DNA from: Cheiracanthium punctorium
Taxonomy: Eukaryota > Arthropoda > Arachnida > Araneae > Cheiracanthiidae
Length of the DNA: 64,000 bases
NCBI GenBank assembly: GCA_038373885.1
Contig: JAWZYV010012391.1
Location: 248,001-312,000, forward strand
Direction of reading: 5' to 3'
Shown: piece after piece, positions 13,701-28,700 of the stretch
Layout of the letters: each line of letters opens with the position of its first letter
Numbering within the stretch: the first letter of the stretch is position 1
The notes under the pieces: model-generated
Told to the model about the DNA's origin: nothing
The model's input: the letters and a program-made list of their open reading frames with translations, nothing else
Database searches by the model: none
Program-made: the position numbers and the translations under genes

Positions 13701-16700
13701 TTGAAAATCACACATCCTTACACAATAATGCAATAAATATACCTACTAATGCAATAAATATACCTACTGAAATTTAAAATGTCAAGGAAAAAGCATCAAT
13801 ATATTTCGCTTATTTATTTGCTTTTTAAAACATATCTTATATTGATAAATATACTGAAAGGCAATTAATACATAACAAATCCAAAAAACAAGAAGGTGTG
13901 TAGTGTAGTGCATCTTAAAAAATAATAATAATATCGTAAAAAAATATGCTAAATTTTCCTTTTGTTTCTTTTCATAAACATTGTTTTCACTGACAAATAT
14001 TCTTTCTCCCAACTTTTACATTAATTTTGTTGCATCCTTTTCATTCATATCTGAACCTGCACTTTTAAATATTAAATAAAGTTTTTCCTTTACTGGTTTC
14101 TTTAAGGGGAGGGGAAAAAAAAAAAAAACGAAATAGGAGTTAATTTTTATTCTTAAAGCACTGAAGATTTAAAAAAGAGGAATAGTGAGGTTAGGATAAA
14201 GGTTCAAATTTGTATTCAGGAGATTAATGCTTGTCACATTTTTACAGTAGTACTAAAATTAATAAATAAACCTCGGAATTAACAAATTTGAGAGGTGAAA
14301 ACAAAAATTTTTTAAAAATCTGCAGCCCTACAAAATAAGCTAAAATGCAGAATTCCACAAATAACTCTTATTTAAACCTCCTGGAGAGAGCAAGACCCGG
14401 ACACCATGTTAGATTTTTTTGGCCGAAGAGCGTTTGCGTTAGCAGTATGTCTTTTCGTTTGATGCAACATCAGCAGAAGAAAGGCTTTTTCGGAAGATAA
14501 CAACTCCCAATTTCAAAAAAATGTAAAATAATAATAATAAAATGACCGTAGTAAACTTAAAACATTGTATTCGTCACAGGAATGGAGCCAAAATCACGTA
14601 CAAGTGCAGATCGGTGCAGGATTTATGTTCTGGAATGAATATCTCATATTGTGCTTTGTTAAAAAAATCAAACAATCCTGTGGTATTGTTTTCACATAAA
14701 TTTAAATTATGGTATTTTAATCATTAATTAATTTACTTTTTTTAATGCTTTAATGATCTGGTATTAATTTAAGATGTTGTTTTATAATTTAAGGTGATTT
14801 CTCATTTTAATTCATGAGATATAATAGTATGTAAATTTTTTCTTTTGTCAATAGTTATGTTCTTTGATTGCAACTAATTGGTTTTTTTATTTATGTGTTG
14901 CTAAATAATTACTTTTTGGTTCAATTTAACTATGTTCTACTTTCTAACGATCTTCAGAGGTGCAAATTTAAATTACTTTTGACTTGCTTTAATTCCTTTT
15001 TTTTCTTCAACGCTTACATTTTTCTCAATAGCTTAAATTGTTTTCTGTTGTAATACTCTCTTCCTTTGTTTAAGTCCAGTTTTTAATTTTTTTTCACCCA
15101 CTTCTGGCTAATTTATGTGCACCTGACTTTTACTAATGATGTATCAGGCTATTATATTTCTCTCACTAAATTTTTGAAGATTTTCATTAAGTTTTTGATG
15201 CACTTCGTTGTTTTTTTTTTGTAAATTTTCCATTCAATATGGCAACCAAACTTCCATTTTTGCGTTAAGATTTTAGCATCGCCATTTTTTCTTCATCTTC
15301 TCCGATCCCGCCTGATGAAATCATAGCATCTAAAGGACTACGTGGAAGCTAATTGGTTCACTATAATGGCGTTCTCACTCATTCTCTGCTGCAGGAGTGC
15401 TGATTGGTTCTGCTGACGGCGTGTCACTTCCTTGGAGAGGGAAAAGTGCCTAACGTGGGCATCATTTGGAAGGGCAGACACGATGCAAGATAGACGTGTG
15501 AATTGGCGAGTTCCCGTTTATTCCCACTAGAGTACCAAACTTCACTGAATTTGAGCAGCTGTCATCACACATTTTGAAATGTAATTTTTATCAGAATTTG
15601 GCCTGAGGGCCTAACTCCCTTTCCATCATCAATGGGATAGTTTTTTCTTTTTGTTTGTTTGCCTGTTTTGCCGCTAATCATTTTTTGGGGGCTGAGCGTG
15701 CCCATGTACGGCATTTTCTTGTCTAACATGGAGCCCCACATGATCCCAGCATAGCATGTCTTCACCTTTACCTTTATAAAATTTTACTGAAGAGACAAAA
15801 TCTCCATTTCCTGTTGAAATACCATTTAAGCCATGCCGGCACCACCATGGAGTGACATACAAACTACATCCTCTTCCAGTTCATCTCTCCATCTGGGCCG
15901 TCTGGAATCCAATTGTAGGATTTGATGGGCAAGTCAGGCATCTCCTGACCTCCTACAGATACTGTCTGACAAACCAAGGGAAGATAATCAGCACACCCAC
16001 AGATGAAGTTTGCAGTGTTTTCACTAGAGTGCGAGAATCTCGCATTTTTTTTTTCTTTTTCTCACATTAAAAAATTATCACTGCGAGAAATTTGCGCACC
16101 CTATAAATCGGTTTCTCAAAGAAAAAAAAATAATAAAGAACACTGAGTGCAAAAGTAGATTCTCAAAAATTAAAGTCTATGAAAGAAAAAAAAGGAAGGG
16201 GGTCTGGGGGTTCCTGGGAACATTCTGATCCTGGGGGGATCTTAAACTGAGTTATTTTTATTGCATGTACCTGTGCTTGATTTAGACTTGGAAGTCCAGT
16301 TACACACAATAAAAATAACTAAAAATCATAAAATACCTTGATTTTGGGTATTTACCTTACAGAGGAATAAATACCCATTTATAAATTCCTTACCCACTGG
16401 ATATTTACCCAACCCAAATCTATTGGTGAGATATTCTCACCCAGTTTTTTTCTGTAAGGAAAACCCTGAGTTTGGGTGAGACAGTTCCATGCTTTTCTTT
16501 TTTCTTTCTTGGATGTAGAGCTGCCAAAAGACCGGTGTTTTCAACTAAGATTTTTTTTTTATATATACTTGCTTTTTTTTAGTATATAAACCATTAAATC
16601 TCTCTGACTACCTACAGTTATTTTGCAAGAAGCTTTTTTTTTTTTTTTTTTTGTATTAACTAAAGTGCCCACTATTTAGATTTTTAAATCCCTTTCTATT

Positions 16701-19700
16701 GTGTGAAAATTTAAGGTATAAATGTTAATGAAGTAAATTGTATGAAGTTATTTTGCTGGTGTAAAGGCAACATGTTAAAAAATTTTGCTTTTTATTCTTT
16801 AAGGGAAATTTTCTAGTTAATATAATATGTAATAATTATTTTTTTTATTATTTAAATGACCTTCTTTGGGGATACAATGGCATCTTTTGTTGTTTCAACA
16901 GTAATTTTGAATTGAGAAGTTGTTTAAATTTTGGTGGGTAATTCATTTGAATCTCAGAGAAGGGATTAAAAAAAAAAAATTAGAGTGGTTTAATAATGTT
17001 TTCTTTTTCTTCTTGGATCACATGCAGAATTTTGATTTTCCTGTAATTATGCGATAGGATGATTTACATAGTTTTATACAATTTGTTCATCTAAATATGA
17101 TGTTGGGTACCCAGATCAGTTATTGTTTGGTTTTTTTTTTCTTTAAATATTTAAATATGCAATAGGCAATATTGTATTCAGTGTCTAGGTGTTTATCTGC
17201 TTGCTTAATCAGTATTACTTTTATTGCTCTGCATTTTTGTGTAACATGCTGTGTGAAGAGTGCTATGTTTAATAAACATCCCATGGTGATCGATTTATGC
17301 TTTTGTGTGCTTATTTGTAACTCCCACACAGACATGGCAAGGTGAATCTTCTGGGTTATTTTGTTCTCTTTAGGTCTGTTAAGTTCACAATCTTTTACCC
17401 AGGGCCTGATTTATACCCCTGGGGGTGCCCCCATACATCTTACCTTCCACGAATACAAGAGTGATTTTATTTTATAGGCTGCTATGAGTTTACATATCTT
17501 TGACAGGTATACATAAGCAAAGCATTTTGTGAATCTAATGAAAGAAAAAAATTTTTTATTTTAGAATTCCACTAAACTAACTCAAAACATAACACAATGA
17601 AAACTTTGTAAATAAACACTCATAAAATGATACCTTTTTTGCAGAAAGTGCATTTTTGTACTGAAAATTTCAGTATATCCTCAGTCAAAAGGTTCACAAT
17701 TTTAGGCTGAGGTTCCTCCTATTACGCTGCATGTGATTGGACAATTTCTAATATTGCCCTTAGATGAGAAATACGTCAAGTTCGAAAATTATATTTTGTT
17801 ACGGTTTACAGTATGTCAGAAAATATGAGCGAAATGTTAGATGTACAAAAAATTACTGCGTATTTTTTTCATTTTGCCCCCCCCCCCCTAGAGTGGGGGC
17901 CCCGGGCCAGTGCCCCGAATGCCCTGCCATAAATCAGGCTCTGCTTTTACCATCATATGTATATATATTTTTTTACAAAGCTAAATTTATTCTAAAGCTT
18001 TCACGGCTGTAGTAGATGAACACTACAATCCTATAGTTAACTTGTAAACCGTACAAAACATCTAAAATCTGTACAAGTTGGCAGGTATAGCATATACTCC
18101 AATACATTTTTAGCACAGTACCAAGCAAAAGATTATTTTTCTTGTTAAATCCAGAATCTCATTCAATGCAGGTTATACTAGTTACATTACATCCTTTTAA
18201 AAACATGCTGATAAAAATTGCTTTAGCAATGTGTTAGCCTTGCAAACAGCAAGAAAAGAAGAAGAAAAAAGAACTCACAATAACAAGTGAATATCTCTTT
18301 TTCTTGGGGGTAGGCTCTTCAGAATCTTCCTCATTATTTTTACTTTCTTTGCAAGTACCATTTTCAGGAACTGAACTGACACTACCTGAACTATCAGTAA
18401 TATTTGGTTCTGTTCCATTTTGCAAATCATCCGAATTCAGCAGGCAAAAAAATCCAGACCACACAGATCTAAGACAGTTATCACATTTAAAAATGGTCAT
18501 ATCAGACTCTTCTCTGTAAAAAATAAAATTGAATTAAAAGCACAATTTTTTAAACAAAAACAACTTACTTTAATTTTTTCTGCATTTAAGACTACTTAAA
18601 AACCCATAACATAGAAAACAGCATATTTCAAACCATTCATAATTTTTGTTGTTTAATTATGAAATACAATGATTTAAAGAAATATGGTGAAAAGTTTTTT
18701 TAAAAAGTTCATCTAATTTTTTTTTTATTCACCCAAGTTATTTTTCATAATTTTGCAATAATATACGCACTATTTTTTTATATGCTAATATTATTTCAAA
18801 TTCAATATTCTTTATGTACATACATATTTTACTTCATTTATTTATTGCATGAAATGAAAATTTCAATCTTGTTTTTGTATAAAAACTTTGGTTATCAAGT
18901 ACAACTGAAATCATGTAATTTAAGCATGGCTAACAAAAGATAACACACAAAATAGCATTTAGTTGTTAAAATTCGGTTCATTAGTTAATTGCAATGTTTA
19001 TTTCACACCTTTAATGATTAAATTCAAAGAGCAATACAAAAGATGTTTAACAATAATGGAAATATTATAATGAAGTAAGGTACAAGTAACCAAAATCTTG
19101 AAAATAATATAAAACAAGTTTTTTGTTCAAAAACGTCACCCAAGTAGCCTTATCTTTAAATTAGTAGCAAAAGTCGCCTTTTTAGCCACCAGTGGACACC
19201 CTGCTTAGACATTAGTTTGTTCGAACCTTTGTAGGGGATAATGTTGGCCGCCACTAGGTGACTCCATAATAAAATGGCCAATACTTAGGGCTGTAGTGGT
19301 GGTGAATGCTTCATCAGCGAGTGCCTGCCTTAGAAGAAAAAATAAAGGTTGTAGAATGAGCATTTCTACTTCTAATTCTTTTATTACGAATCTGTATATC
19401 TTAAAACACAAAAGCAGTTAAAGGCAGATTCTTGTAGATATTTTTGATGCAGCTTAACTGCGTGCATACTCTCCCCGCCAATCAGTAATCAGAATAAAGC
19501 CTGTCTTCACACATAAGTATGTCATTTCATAAGACATTACATCAGTTTCACATCAAATTAAAAAGCATGAGAAAAAATTAAGTCAAAATGTATTTCTTGA
19601 AGTTCATAAATTTTAAAATTGTTAATATAATTCCGTGGATAACAGGAGTTTAAAATTTACAGATTATGCATTTTTCTGAAATGATATAAATAGCTGTATT

Positions 19701-22700
19701 CATTTGACAGTTTTCTTCTGAACGCACCAATTTTATGATGTTACATGCTGAATCAATTGAGTACAATCACATCGGCAAAAGCAATGGTTTCATATCATAC
19801 ATTTATAATTACTACTTTTGAATTGAGAAAAGAGAAGTGATTTGAAAAGAGCCATTTTGGCACTGGTATATATCTGCGAACAATGCAGATATATATGCTT
19901 ACCAAAATGTAGCCCAGTATCTTAAAAGTGTAAAATAATTCAAAATACGACTATGCAAAGCACAGTAATACATATTTTTAAAAACTATCTTTATTGTGAA
20001 GTTTAATTTGTGGCTTAGTTTGGGTATTTTCAACCTGTTGGCAAGATAAAGTATTCGGCACCGTTAATTGCATCTTTATACAAGTTTAAGCAAAATAAAA
20101 AAGAAGCATTTTTATTGGTAACCTTAATGTGAAATTATAATCAATTAAATGTAAGTGTAAGTCGCCAAATTATAAGAGCACTGAAAAAGCACTGCAGATG
20201 GTTAATAAACAAACTGTCCCGCAGGTTATACATTTTTAAAAATATTGTATAGTTTTGTTACAGCTTAGATAGTTGCCACCTCAGCTAAATGAAAATTTTC
20301 AGAGTGAAATACAGAAATCTGCTAAGTATTAGGCACAATGAGAATCTATCTATTAATTTGAAACATGTTTTTACTATATCCACTAAATTGAGAGAAAGGC
20401 TAGGCATGAAAAATTGGTAGAGGTGTCTAAAAAAAGGTCTTAATCTGTAGATGTGTCAGTAATAAAAGCCTTCTTTATTTTGGCACTTTATCGCTTATTT
20501 CTAATTTTTCAGTTTTCTATCTGATATTAGAGACCTTTACCATCGAGGACAGCACGAGAAAATGTAAATAAAGCAAGAAGTGCACACATGCTATTTAACA
20601 GATTAATTTTTTGTCCCTCGCAGATTACCAGTCACATCACTCCTTTCTTCGAATTCCAACGTTTTTTTTTACTATTTTCTTGCTAATTAAGCCATTTTGT
20701 GCCTGCCTATTTTATTTACATTAATAAGCTTGCCAGGTAATTTCTGATAACAATAAGTATTGTATTGAATTATGAGGTTATGACCAATTATCTAGACCGA
20801 GGGGGTAACCCTCCATGGGAGGCTTTCTAAGGGATCTTAATCCTCATTTTATGTGAAGTTTTAGAGAAAACCATGGAAAACTCCAAAAGCCTAGGTCGAC
20901 AGATGCGACCTGGGTTTGAACCAGGCACCTTCTGTCTCCCAGTTTAGAGTGCAAATGCACTCGGCCATTGGTGGGGCAGATAACAATAAGAAAAAGTAAA
21001 TATTAATTTTTAGCACTACAGTATAATTTTGTTCACTCCGGTATTTTCTATCAACATAATTTGTGGACCGATTTGCATCCACACACTTCTGTTGAATTTT
21101 TCAACGTATAACGGGGCATTCGAATGAACTTGCATTTTGTATATATATTAAAGACCATCGTTGTATGACAAGTATGGATTTTAGATTTGCAGCTTTTTTA
21201 AAGAGCTGCAAAAAATATTTCACATACATTATGATTAATGGAGAGAAATGCTATAAACAGTAACACAGGAGGGGTGAGAGAAGAGAATAAAATGCTGAAT
21301 CTCTCCAAGGTTTTCCATTTTTAAAGATTTATCACAAAGTTTATAGGAAAAAATAAATTCTCAAAACTAAACTTAGCCTGGTGATATCTTCCATATTTGG
21401 CAAGGAACTGCCAAACTCTACAGTTTATCAGAAAAGAGAAGTATAGTTAAGAGTATGTCTGGCGAAGAGTGTGAAACAGTTTTAGTAGACGATTTTAATA
21501 CAGATTTTAGTTCCAAAGAAGTGTTTTATGGAGCTGGGAAGACACATATGGTACATCATGGATTATGATAAGCTTAATGGAATAAGGAGGAAAAATTGGA
21601 TGACTCATGGATTATGATACTCTTTTAATATTTATAGCACTTTATTGCGTATTTAAAATATGGAAGTGTTTCAGACTTTTGTTTTTATTGTGCCAAACAG
21701 GGTGTGGTGTGTTAATACAGAAATTCTTTATAAATACGAATGTTTTTGGAGATAATGAGAATGCTTTTTGACCCGCTAAGTCTAGCTGGGTTCCCGCTAG
21801 TATCCAATTAAAACACTGTCAAAAACTGCTATTGCATCCACAACTTTAATGTGATAAATATTCAGTTGTTGTAATGAGTGTTCACATTGAAAGCAACGAT
21901 CCGAATATCATAAACATGTCATGAATGTGCAGCAAGTTTGGTACTGCCATTTATTCTTTTTTTGTGAGGAACAAAAGTAAAATGTTGTAAATCAATGTAT
22001 GTAATAAATGCATTACAATAATTCTCTGAATAAATTAAAAATATTAAGAGCAATAGGCATTTAATTTAATAGAGAAAAATATAAAATTCAGTTTTCGGGT
22101 TCGAGCATTTTTCATACTTCTCTTTGAAGATTTATTAAAAATTAAATAGTAACACAAATAACTTAATCATTGATTTCATCGGATATCGGAAGCTCCTTTG
22201 GTTGCCGGATATGGATATCTGACACTAAACATGCATTTAGTTATTAAGTGTTTTTTCTTTTTCTTTTTACATATAATGACATCAGAACAATAAATTGCAA
22301 ATTGGTTTTACACCTCATTAAAGTATTTTTTAATAATTGACTTATTATTTACAAAAGCTAAATATCGTTTTACATATATGTACATAAAAAATGTTACTTA
22401 AAATGTAAAAAGTTAAAATATTCTTTTTATGTGTCCACTACTGGCAGAAGCAGATAAATTTTAACCATGACACATTTATTAATGTATCTGTAATGGCAGA
22501 TTATTTTCACAAAGAAATGCATACTTTTTCTATTTATTTAAGAATAAGATATCTATTTTGATAAGATACTTGTGATAGATGAGTTAATTTTTTCCAAACA
22601 AAGGTTTAATGCCTTTTTTTTTAATTTTAATAATTTAATATTAATTTTCATTGTCATTTTTAGTTTTATTTTAAGTTAAATCTCTTTTAAATATGTATAA

Positions 22701-25700
22701 TGAAATTATCATGCTTTGTTTTGTAGTTTTATACAGGTATTAAACAGAATTTTTCAGGTTATGCATTAAATTTACTCGAAAATAATATATATATATATAT
22801 TTTTAACTAAGAGTTAAAAAACAAAAGTAGATCTGTTTAATTGTTTAGCCTCTAAAATATACGAGAATTCTTTCACAGTACAAAATTTTATAAGGCACCA
22901 TAAGGGGAAAAAATGGGTGTGTGCATGCAAATTCATAAAAAAAAATCATTTTAAACATTAGTTTCCAAAGTTTAGAACAAATTCACTTTTTTACTCTTGA
23001 TTTCGACATTCCGCCATAACACACATACACACACACAAAAAAAAATTAGTTAAAATACTTAATGTATGGAGTAATAACCATACACAATACTGTAGTAGAA
23101 ACTAAAACAACTATTTTAAACTAGTAAAATACCATGTTGCAACATGGCTGTCTGCACAAGCAGCCGTGTTATGATTTTCATTAATAAATATTTCACAAGC
23201 ACATTTTAAATGTACATATTTTAAGTAAACTTAACTTCAAAAATCCATTACAACTTGAAGAAAATCATAAATAACTTTAAATAATTAAATTCAATTAAAA
23301 ATATGCAAAATAAAGGTCAATTTTTAATCATTAGGTATTGGAGACTTTAATAAAGGAATGCTTAGTAAAAGATTGTCATTTAGAAAAAGGATGAAGATTG
23401 AAAATTTCTCCCTGCCTCTGTGTAAATAAATTTTGAAGACAGAATAATCGGAGTGTTTTGTGAATTATCGGATTTCAGGAGCAAATTTAGAATATCAGAG
23501 AAACTCCATGGGGAGAGAGTGTAAAATTACATTATTTCTGGGATTACCATGAAAGTTATCTCAGAAATAATGTGAGTGTTAAATTTGCTGTTTTTTTCAT
23601 GTTTAATAGCAACATGAACATTTTTAACTCTAGCTTTTTAATCAAAATTTCCTGAGCAGTTTTCATGTATAGTCTATAAAAAAAATTTGATTACTATCTG
23701 TTTACCCATTTTAGTGCTAGAACCCTGTTTATAGGGGAAGGTTAAAAAATATATCCCTCTGTTTTATGTATCCCTTTATCAAGCATGTTCAACTATAATT
23801 TTCCATCTTGTCCCATGCTTATTATAGATAGAACTTTAGTAGTATATAGCCGGAAATGAAGCAGAGAAGTCAGATATCCGGTAGTTATGATTCGGATATC
23901 AAAAAATCAGCTGGATAAACCAGATACTTACCGGATATCCGTTACATCCCTAATTGATTTGTATACTGTGGATTAACTTTCAACATTTTTTTTAAACTAT
24001 CCCTTGATTTATGTGGTGTGAATTTTAGTCAAAAAAATCAACTTCCTGTTTGAAAAATTGATTTTTAAAAAATTGTATATAGTTTTTTAAAATGTGATTA
24101 AAATATTAATTATATATAAATTACTTTTTTCTATGAATATAATAAATATATATGTCATGCGTGGAGTGGGTGACATACAGCAATAAAGCAAATGTCTATC
24201 TTGAGTATTTTATTTACAGTAAGAAACTATGTACAATATATAAAAGAACATATTTAATACCTCCAGATTACATGAGTAGGTTAAAGTAAAGTGCGAGAAG
24301 AGCCAGTATCGCACCAAGTTCAGTAACTTCACAATGAGCAGATCAGCAACATCCCAATAGGGGATTACACCACCCTCTAATCTCCCATTTGTCCAGAAAT
24401 TAATAACAAAACCCTAATTTGCTCTAACATAAACAGAGGCAGAGTTTACTGGCGAGACACCAAGAGATTGACAGGCTGTTGGCCACACGTACTGAAAATG
24501 AAATCTTAACCAGATGCCTATCATTTAAATTTAAAAGAGGCCAACTATGTCTTATATGACATATATGTATATATATATATATATATATTGTTTGTTTGTA
24601 TATATACTTTTGTTTTGTATACATAACAAAAATTGCTAGTTTTCTTAAAAGAAAAAAAAATTATTGAACTTTTAATTAACATAAATTCAATTTTCTACAT
24701 TAAGCTATAATATTTAAAAACCTGTTCTGGGTTCTGTATTCTTAAAATTATGTTTTAAGAAAAAGGATCAGTTTATGCATTTCAAACTAGAATAGTCCTT
24801 ATCTGAGAAACATGATTAAAAAATGGTATTGCCTGTGAAGCAGATCATTATTTATTTTATTCCTTATTCTAAATTATAATGCCTACTCAAAATTTTATCC
24901 TTTTCATTTGAGCTTTCTGAATTTATAACTAAATTTTAAATGCTTTTAAAGGCTTTCTAGCTTGCAGTTGTATATTATTTTCATTGAACATCTTCTTTCT
25001 CGTGTTATTTTTATTAAGTCTTGGAAAAACCTTACTCATTCAAAGCAAAGCATTTTTGCAGTTGCAATAAGGTTAATTGCATATCCCTATGTTATTGCCA
25101 GAGCCCTAGAATTTAAGAGTTATTCACTGGCATGTCTGATGTGATGATATGTTCATAACATACCATAGCATCAATTTTAATGCTTTGTCGGACTTTTTTA
25201 GTGGCAGTACTTCGTTTCTCCTTTATTAAATCTCAGCAACTTGTCTGAGAGGGTCAGGGGCTTTTATGGGATATTCTTCTGGTTGATCATTGGCTAAATT
25301 GGACCCCAGTTACAGAAACCGTGCGACACGGCGACACCTGTCGCTGATTCTTGAGAAGGTCTGCAGACTATTTTGGAGTTCATATTGGTTGCCCCGCTGC
25401 CAATTATTCCATGATGTCATGCGGGTTGCGCCACAGACTATGCTCACAGGTAAAGCTCCTTCTGCATGCATAGCAGCATATTTGTTGCATGCGAACTGTG
25501 TTGGAATTGTAGATTCGCAATTCAGATTTATGTAAGTCCCTATTTTCCATCTTTTACATAAAATTTACTCATTTTAAATGCATTGATATTGCTGATTGCA
25601 TCAGTGATTTCACACGCAATCTTTTCCCATAATTTTTGTGAATACAGTAGACGTTCGTTAATTTGAACTGGAAGGTTCTAAGGGAAAAGTTTGGATGATT

Positions 25701-28700
25701 CAATGTTAAAAGAAAATATAACTTAAGACTGTTTTTTCTGAAATTCTAAGAAAACTGATAGCAAATAAATAAATGATTCTTCCTATACCCCAACTCATTC
25801 ATAGAGGGTTATGAATGAATCCTAGGAAGCAGTGGATACAGGCCCGGACACACCCAGTGGGAACCTGGGAATTTTTTTGATGGGCCGGTCACTTTAATAT
25901 ATATTGTATTTATATATACACTTATGTATGATGTGTACATGTGTTAAAAGTGGGCTGCTGTTGACAAGAATTTCCCGGGCCAGTGGGATGGGTTGGATCC
26001 GGCCTTGAGTGGACAGTAGGACAATAGCCAGTAACATTTGATGGAAATGCAATAGTCTGGGAATGCAGGCAAGTGCCTATTTGCATAAAAAAGAAATGCA
26101 GATGACTTTCACACACAAAATAATAAGTATTTTCTCCCTTAAATGAGGAAAAAGTTTTTTTTCTGACAAATTTTTAGTTTGAATTAACAGAGGTGATAAA
26201 AATTTAGATTGAATTAACGAGATATTTTTACATTAATTCCAATACAAGTGTTTTGAGGCCTTTGGATTAGTTCAAACTGACAGAAATTTAATTAACGAGC
26301 ATCCATTGTAATCGTATTTCCATTCATTGCATGCCATTAAAATTACTACATCTTTTTAATAAATAAAATATTTCTTGTAACAGCACGATATTGACAACTA
26401 CATCCAGTGATTTAATATGTAATTTGTCTCCATCCTTTTTGTGAATAATCACATTTTTGTACATTGCAAACCATTATGCTAACTTTTGTATCAACAGTTA
26501 AAATTACTATGTATTTTCAATAATAATGGTTATTTTGCCAAAATATTTCTTAATCTTTTGTATGAATTTTTATTTTTTAACCAAGACTACCTTGCAGACT
26601 ATTTTTGTATTTTTAAATTGGCGTTGCAGACTGATACCAAAAATTCTGCGACTGAGAAGAGGACATTATTATTATTATTTTGCTTCTTAGAGGTCAACCT
26701 GCCTATACAGGGTTTCTACAAATTTCACAGCTTTTGCTTCCCTGACTTTCCCTGGCATCTATCACGCACTTCCCTGACTTTATCTAGCGTGCTTTCCCGA
26801 ATTTTGCATTTCTATTTTTAACATTACATCCTTTAATTAATAATTTTTTATATATTTTGACCCCTTTTTTTACAAATAATAATAATAATAAAATTAATAT
26901 ATACAAGAATCTTATTTGTCATCACTGGATTCTAACAAAAACCATGTTTGATAATAATTTAGGATAAAACTAAGCATATTTCAACTGCACAAGATTTGCT
27001 CATAAAGAACACATTTTAAAATTATTTATAAGGTTGAATAAGAAAATGAAAATAAAACAATTTCTATACTTAGGTTCAAACAGCAAATATTTTCTTCATT
27101 TTACCACAAAATTCAATTTTTCTTACATTTCCCTGACTTTTCTTCAATTTCTGCTATTCCTGACTTTTTTCCCAAATCTCTGACTTTCCCTGACCAAAAC
27201 TCATTTCCCTGACTTTCCAGGTCTGTAGAATCCCTGCTATAAAACAGTAATTATTGTTTTTATCTCTAATAAAATTTATTTAACCTAGCATTTGGTTTCT
27301 GTCATGGCTTTTATGTTCACAGGGGTACTACAAAAATTGCATGTTCTCACTACAAAGATCATGCCCTAAACCTTGAATTTTTGCGAAGCTCCATCATCTA
27401 CATCATATTGCCATCTATCAATCATTGTAAGAAACAGAGTAATATTGAAAATAAATTAAAATATATAATTTGTTGTTTTCTTAAAATAAAGTATCAAAAT
27501 ATTCTTGTTCGAAGAAACAGTAATGTAAGCTGAAAAATATTGATGGCTAGTTTCTACTAATTATGGCATCGTACAAATTTTACTTTTTTTTTTTGCCTCA
27601 AGTAAAGTTTATTTCTTAAGGTAAAAAAGCCCAACTGTTTTAAATGTTTTAATGAAGAACTACGTAAAGGATATATTATTAAGGCAAAATAAATTGTTTG
27701 TTTTCATAATGTGGTACTCTGCATTCAACTAAATAAATTTTATCTTATTCCCTTTATAATTATTTTCCTTTAGATAGACTATGGAAACAAATTTGACTGT
27801 CATAAAATGCTCAATTAATTATTCTTAAGGCATGTCTCAAGATTTTTTAAAAATAGGTTTCGTGAATAATATTTAAAAGAGAAATTTCAGACCCACAATT
27901 TCTTGACTGCACTGAGTAGTAATATGAAGATAATGCAGTATAGTGCTTTGTAATATTGCAGTTTGTTTCAAAATAACTTACATTTTAGTAATAATCCATC
28001 CAGTGGCACTTAAAGAAACAATAGATTTGCCAAACTGAGAAGCATCTTCAGTTTTAATACCAGCCATCTTGCACAGTGATAGTATTTGTTGCTCACTAAA
28101 CCCCTTTATTAAAATAAAGAGAATATCACTAAAAGAATATTACTTAGCAACAGTTACAATTTAATGATCAAATTTATAAAAATTATTTTATGTTTGCATT
28201 TTTTTCACAGTGAAGTTGAAGATAAAAAGAATATTAAATATATAGCTGGAGAACAATATTTCTATAAAAATTAAGCATCAAGCTGTTTATTATTTCAACT
28301 CTAAACCAATACATTTAAATATGAGGAAAAACAGAAGCTACTAAAGAAAATTTAAATATATTTGTATTATGTATATGCTATAGAATAGGCATAAAATGTT
28401 ATAAATAAAAATTTAAAAATACCAAATCGGTAAATGCAGATTCTTTAATTTTAGGTGAGAATGATAGAAAAGCTAATGATGATTTCACTCGTTTCAAAAA
28501 CTGTGACATTGATTCTTCCTTCTGCATTGGAGTCATCTTTATAAAGTTTTCTGTAATCAAATAAAACAAATACAGTTAGTCAGTAAATTATGTATATTTT
28601 TTACAAATATATAGTATTTCTTTTTTAATGATAAAAGATACATATGTTGATAGACAGCCATATTCCTTAAAGTCACAACTAAGTTAACATTTATAGCTGT

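Larger units (their letters stand above)
9728..18278 (-). other. ZC3HC1: ZC3HC1 intron 6 (8.55 kb)
   Basis: The intron runs between the GTGAGT donor of exon 6 and the acceptor of exon 7. It holds a foldback MITE (10272-10681), an inverted-repeat pair (11043-11130/12493-12592), a decayed Tc1 (12682-13190), a hAT MITE (17400-17943) and an unassigned coding-like patch near 15600-16070. The rest is AT-rich DNA with homopolymer runs. Confidence 0.75.
18514..27981 (-). other. ZC3HC1: ZC3HC1 intron 5 (9.47 kb)
   Basis: This is the longest intron. It holds SINEs (19201-19330, 20796-20979), a possible old hAT (about 22160-23955), a Tigger MITE with a nested hAT MITE (25645-26308), a MITE with CTATA duplications (26708-27236) and TA microsatellites (22780-22801, 24561-24588). 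A small donor-like patch near 25290-25460 has coding-like codons but no support. Confidence 0.75.

Noticed and set aside
23000..23040. CA-rich tract as a regulatory element
   Set aside because: A simple ACACAC microsatellite with no supporting context.
25290..25535. 81-codon frame with a GTAAAG donor-like end, a possible extra exon
   Set aside because: It is on the plus strand, opposite to ZC3HC1, with no matching acceptor or second exon and no recognisable motif.
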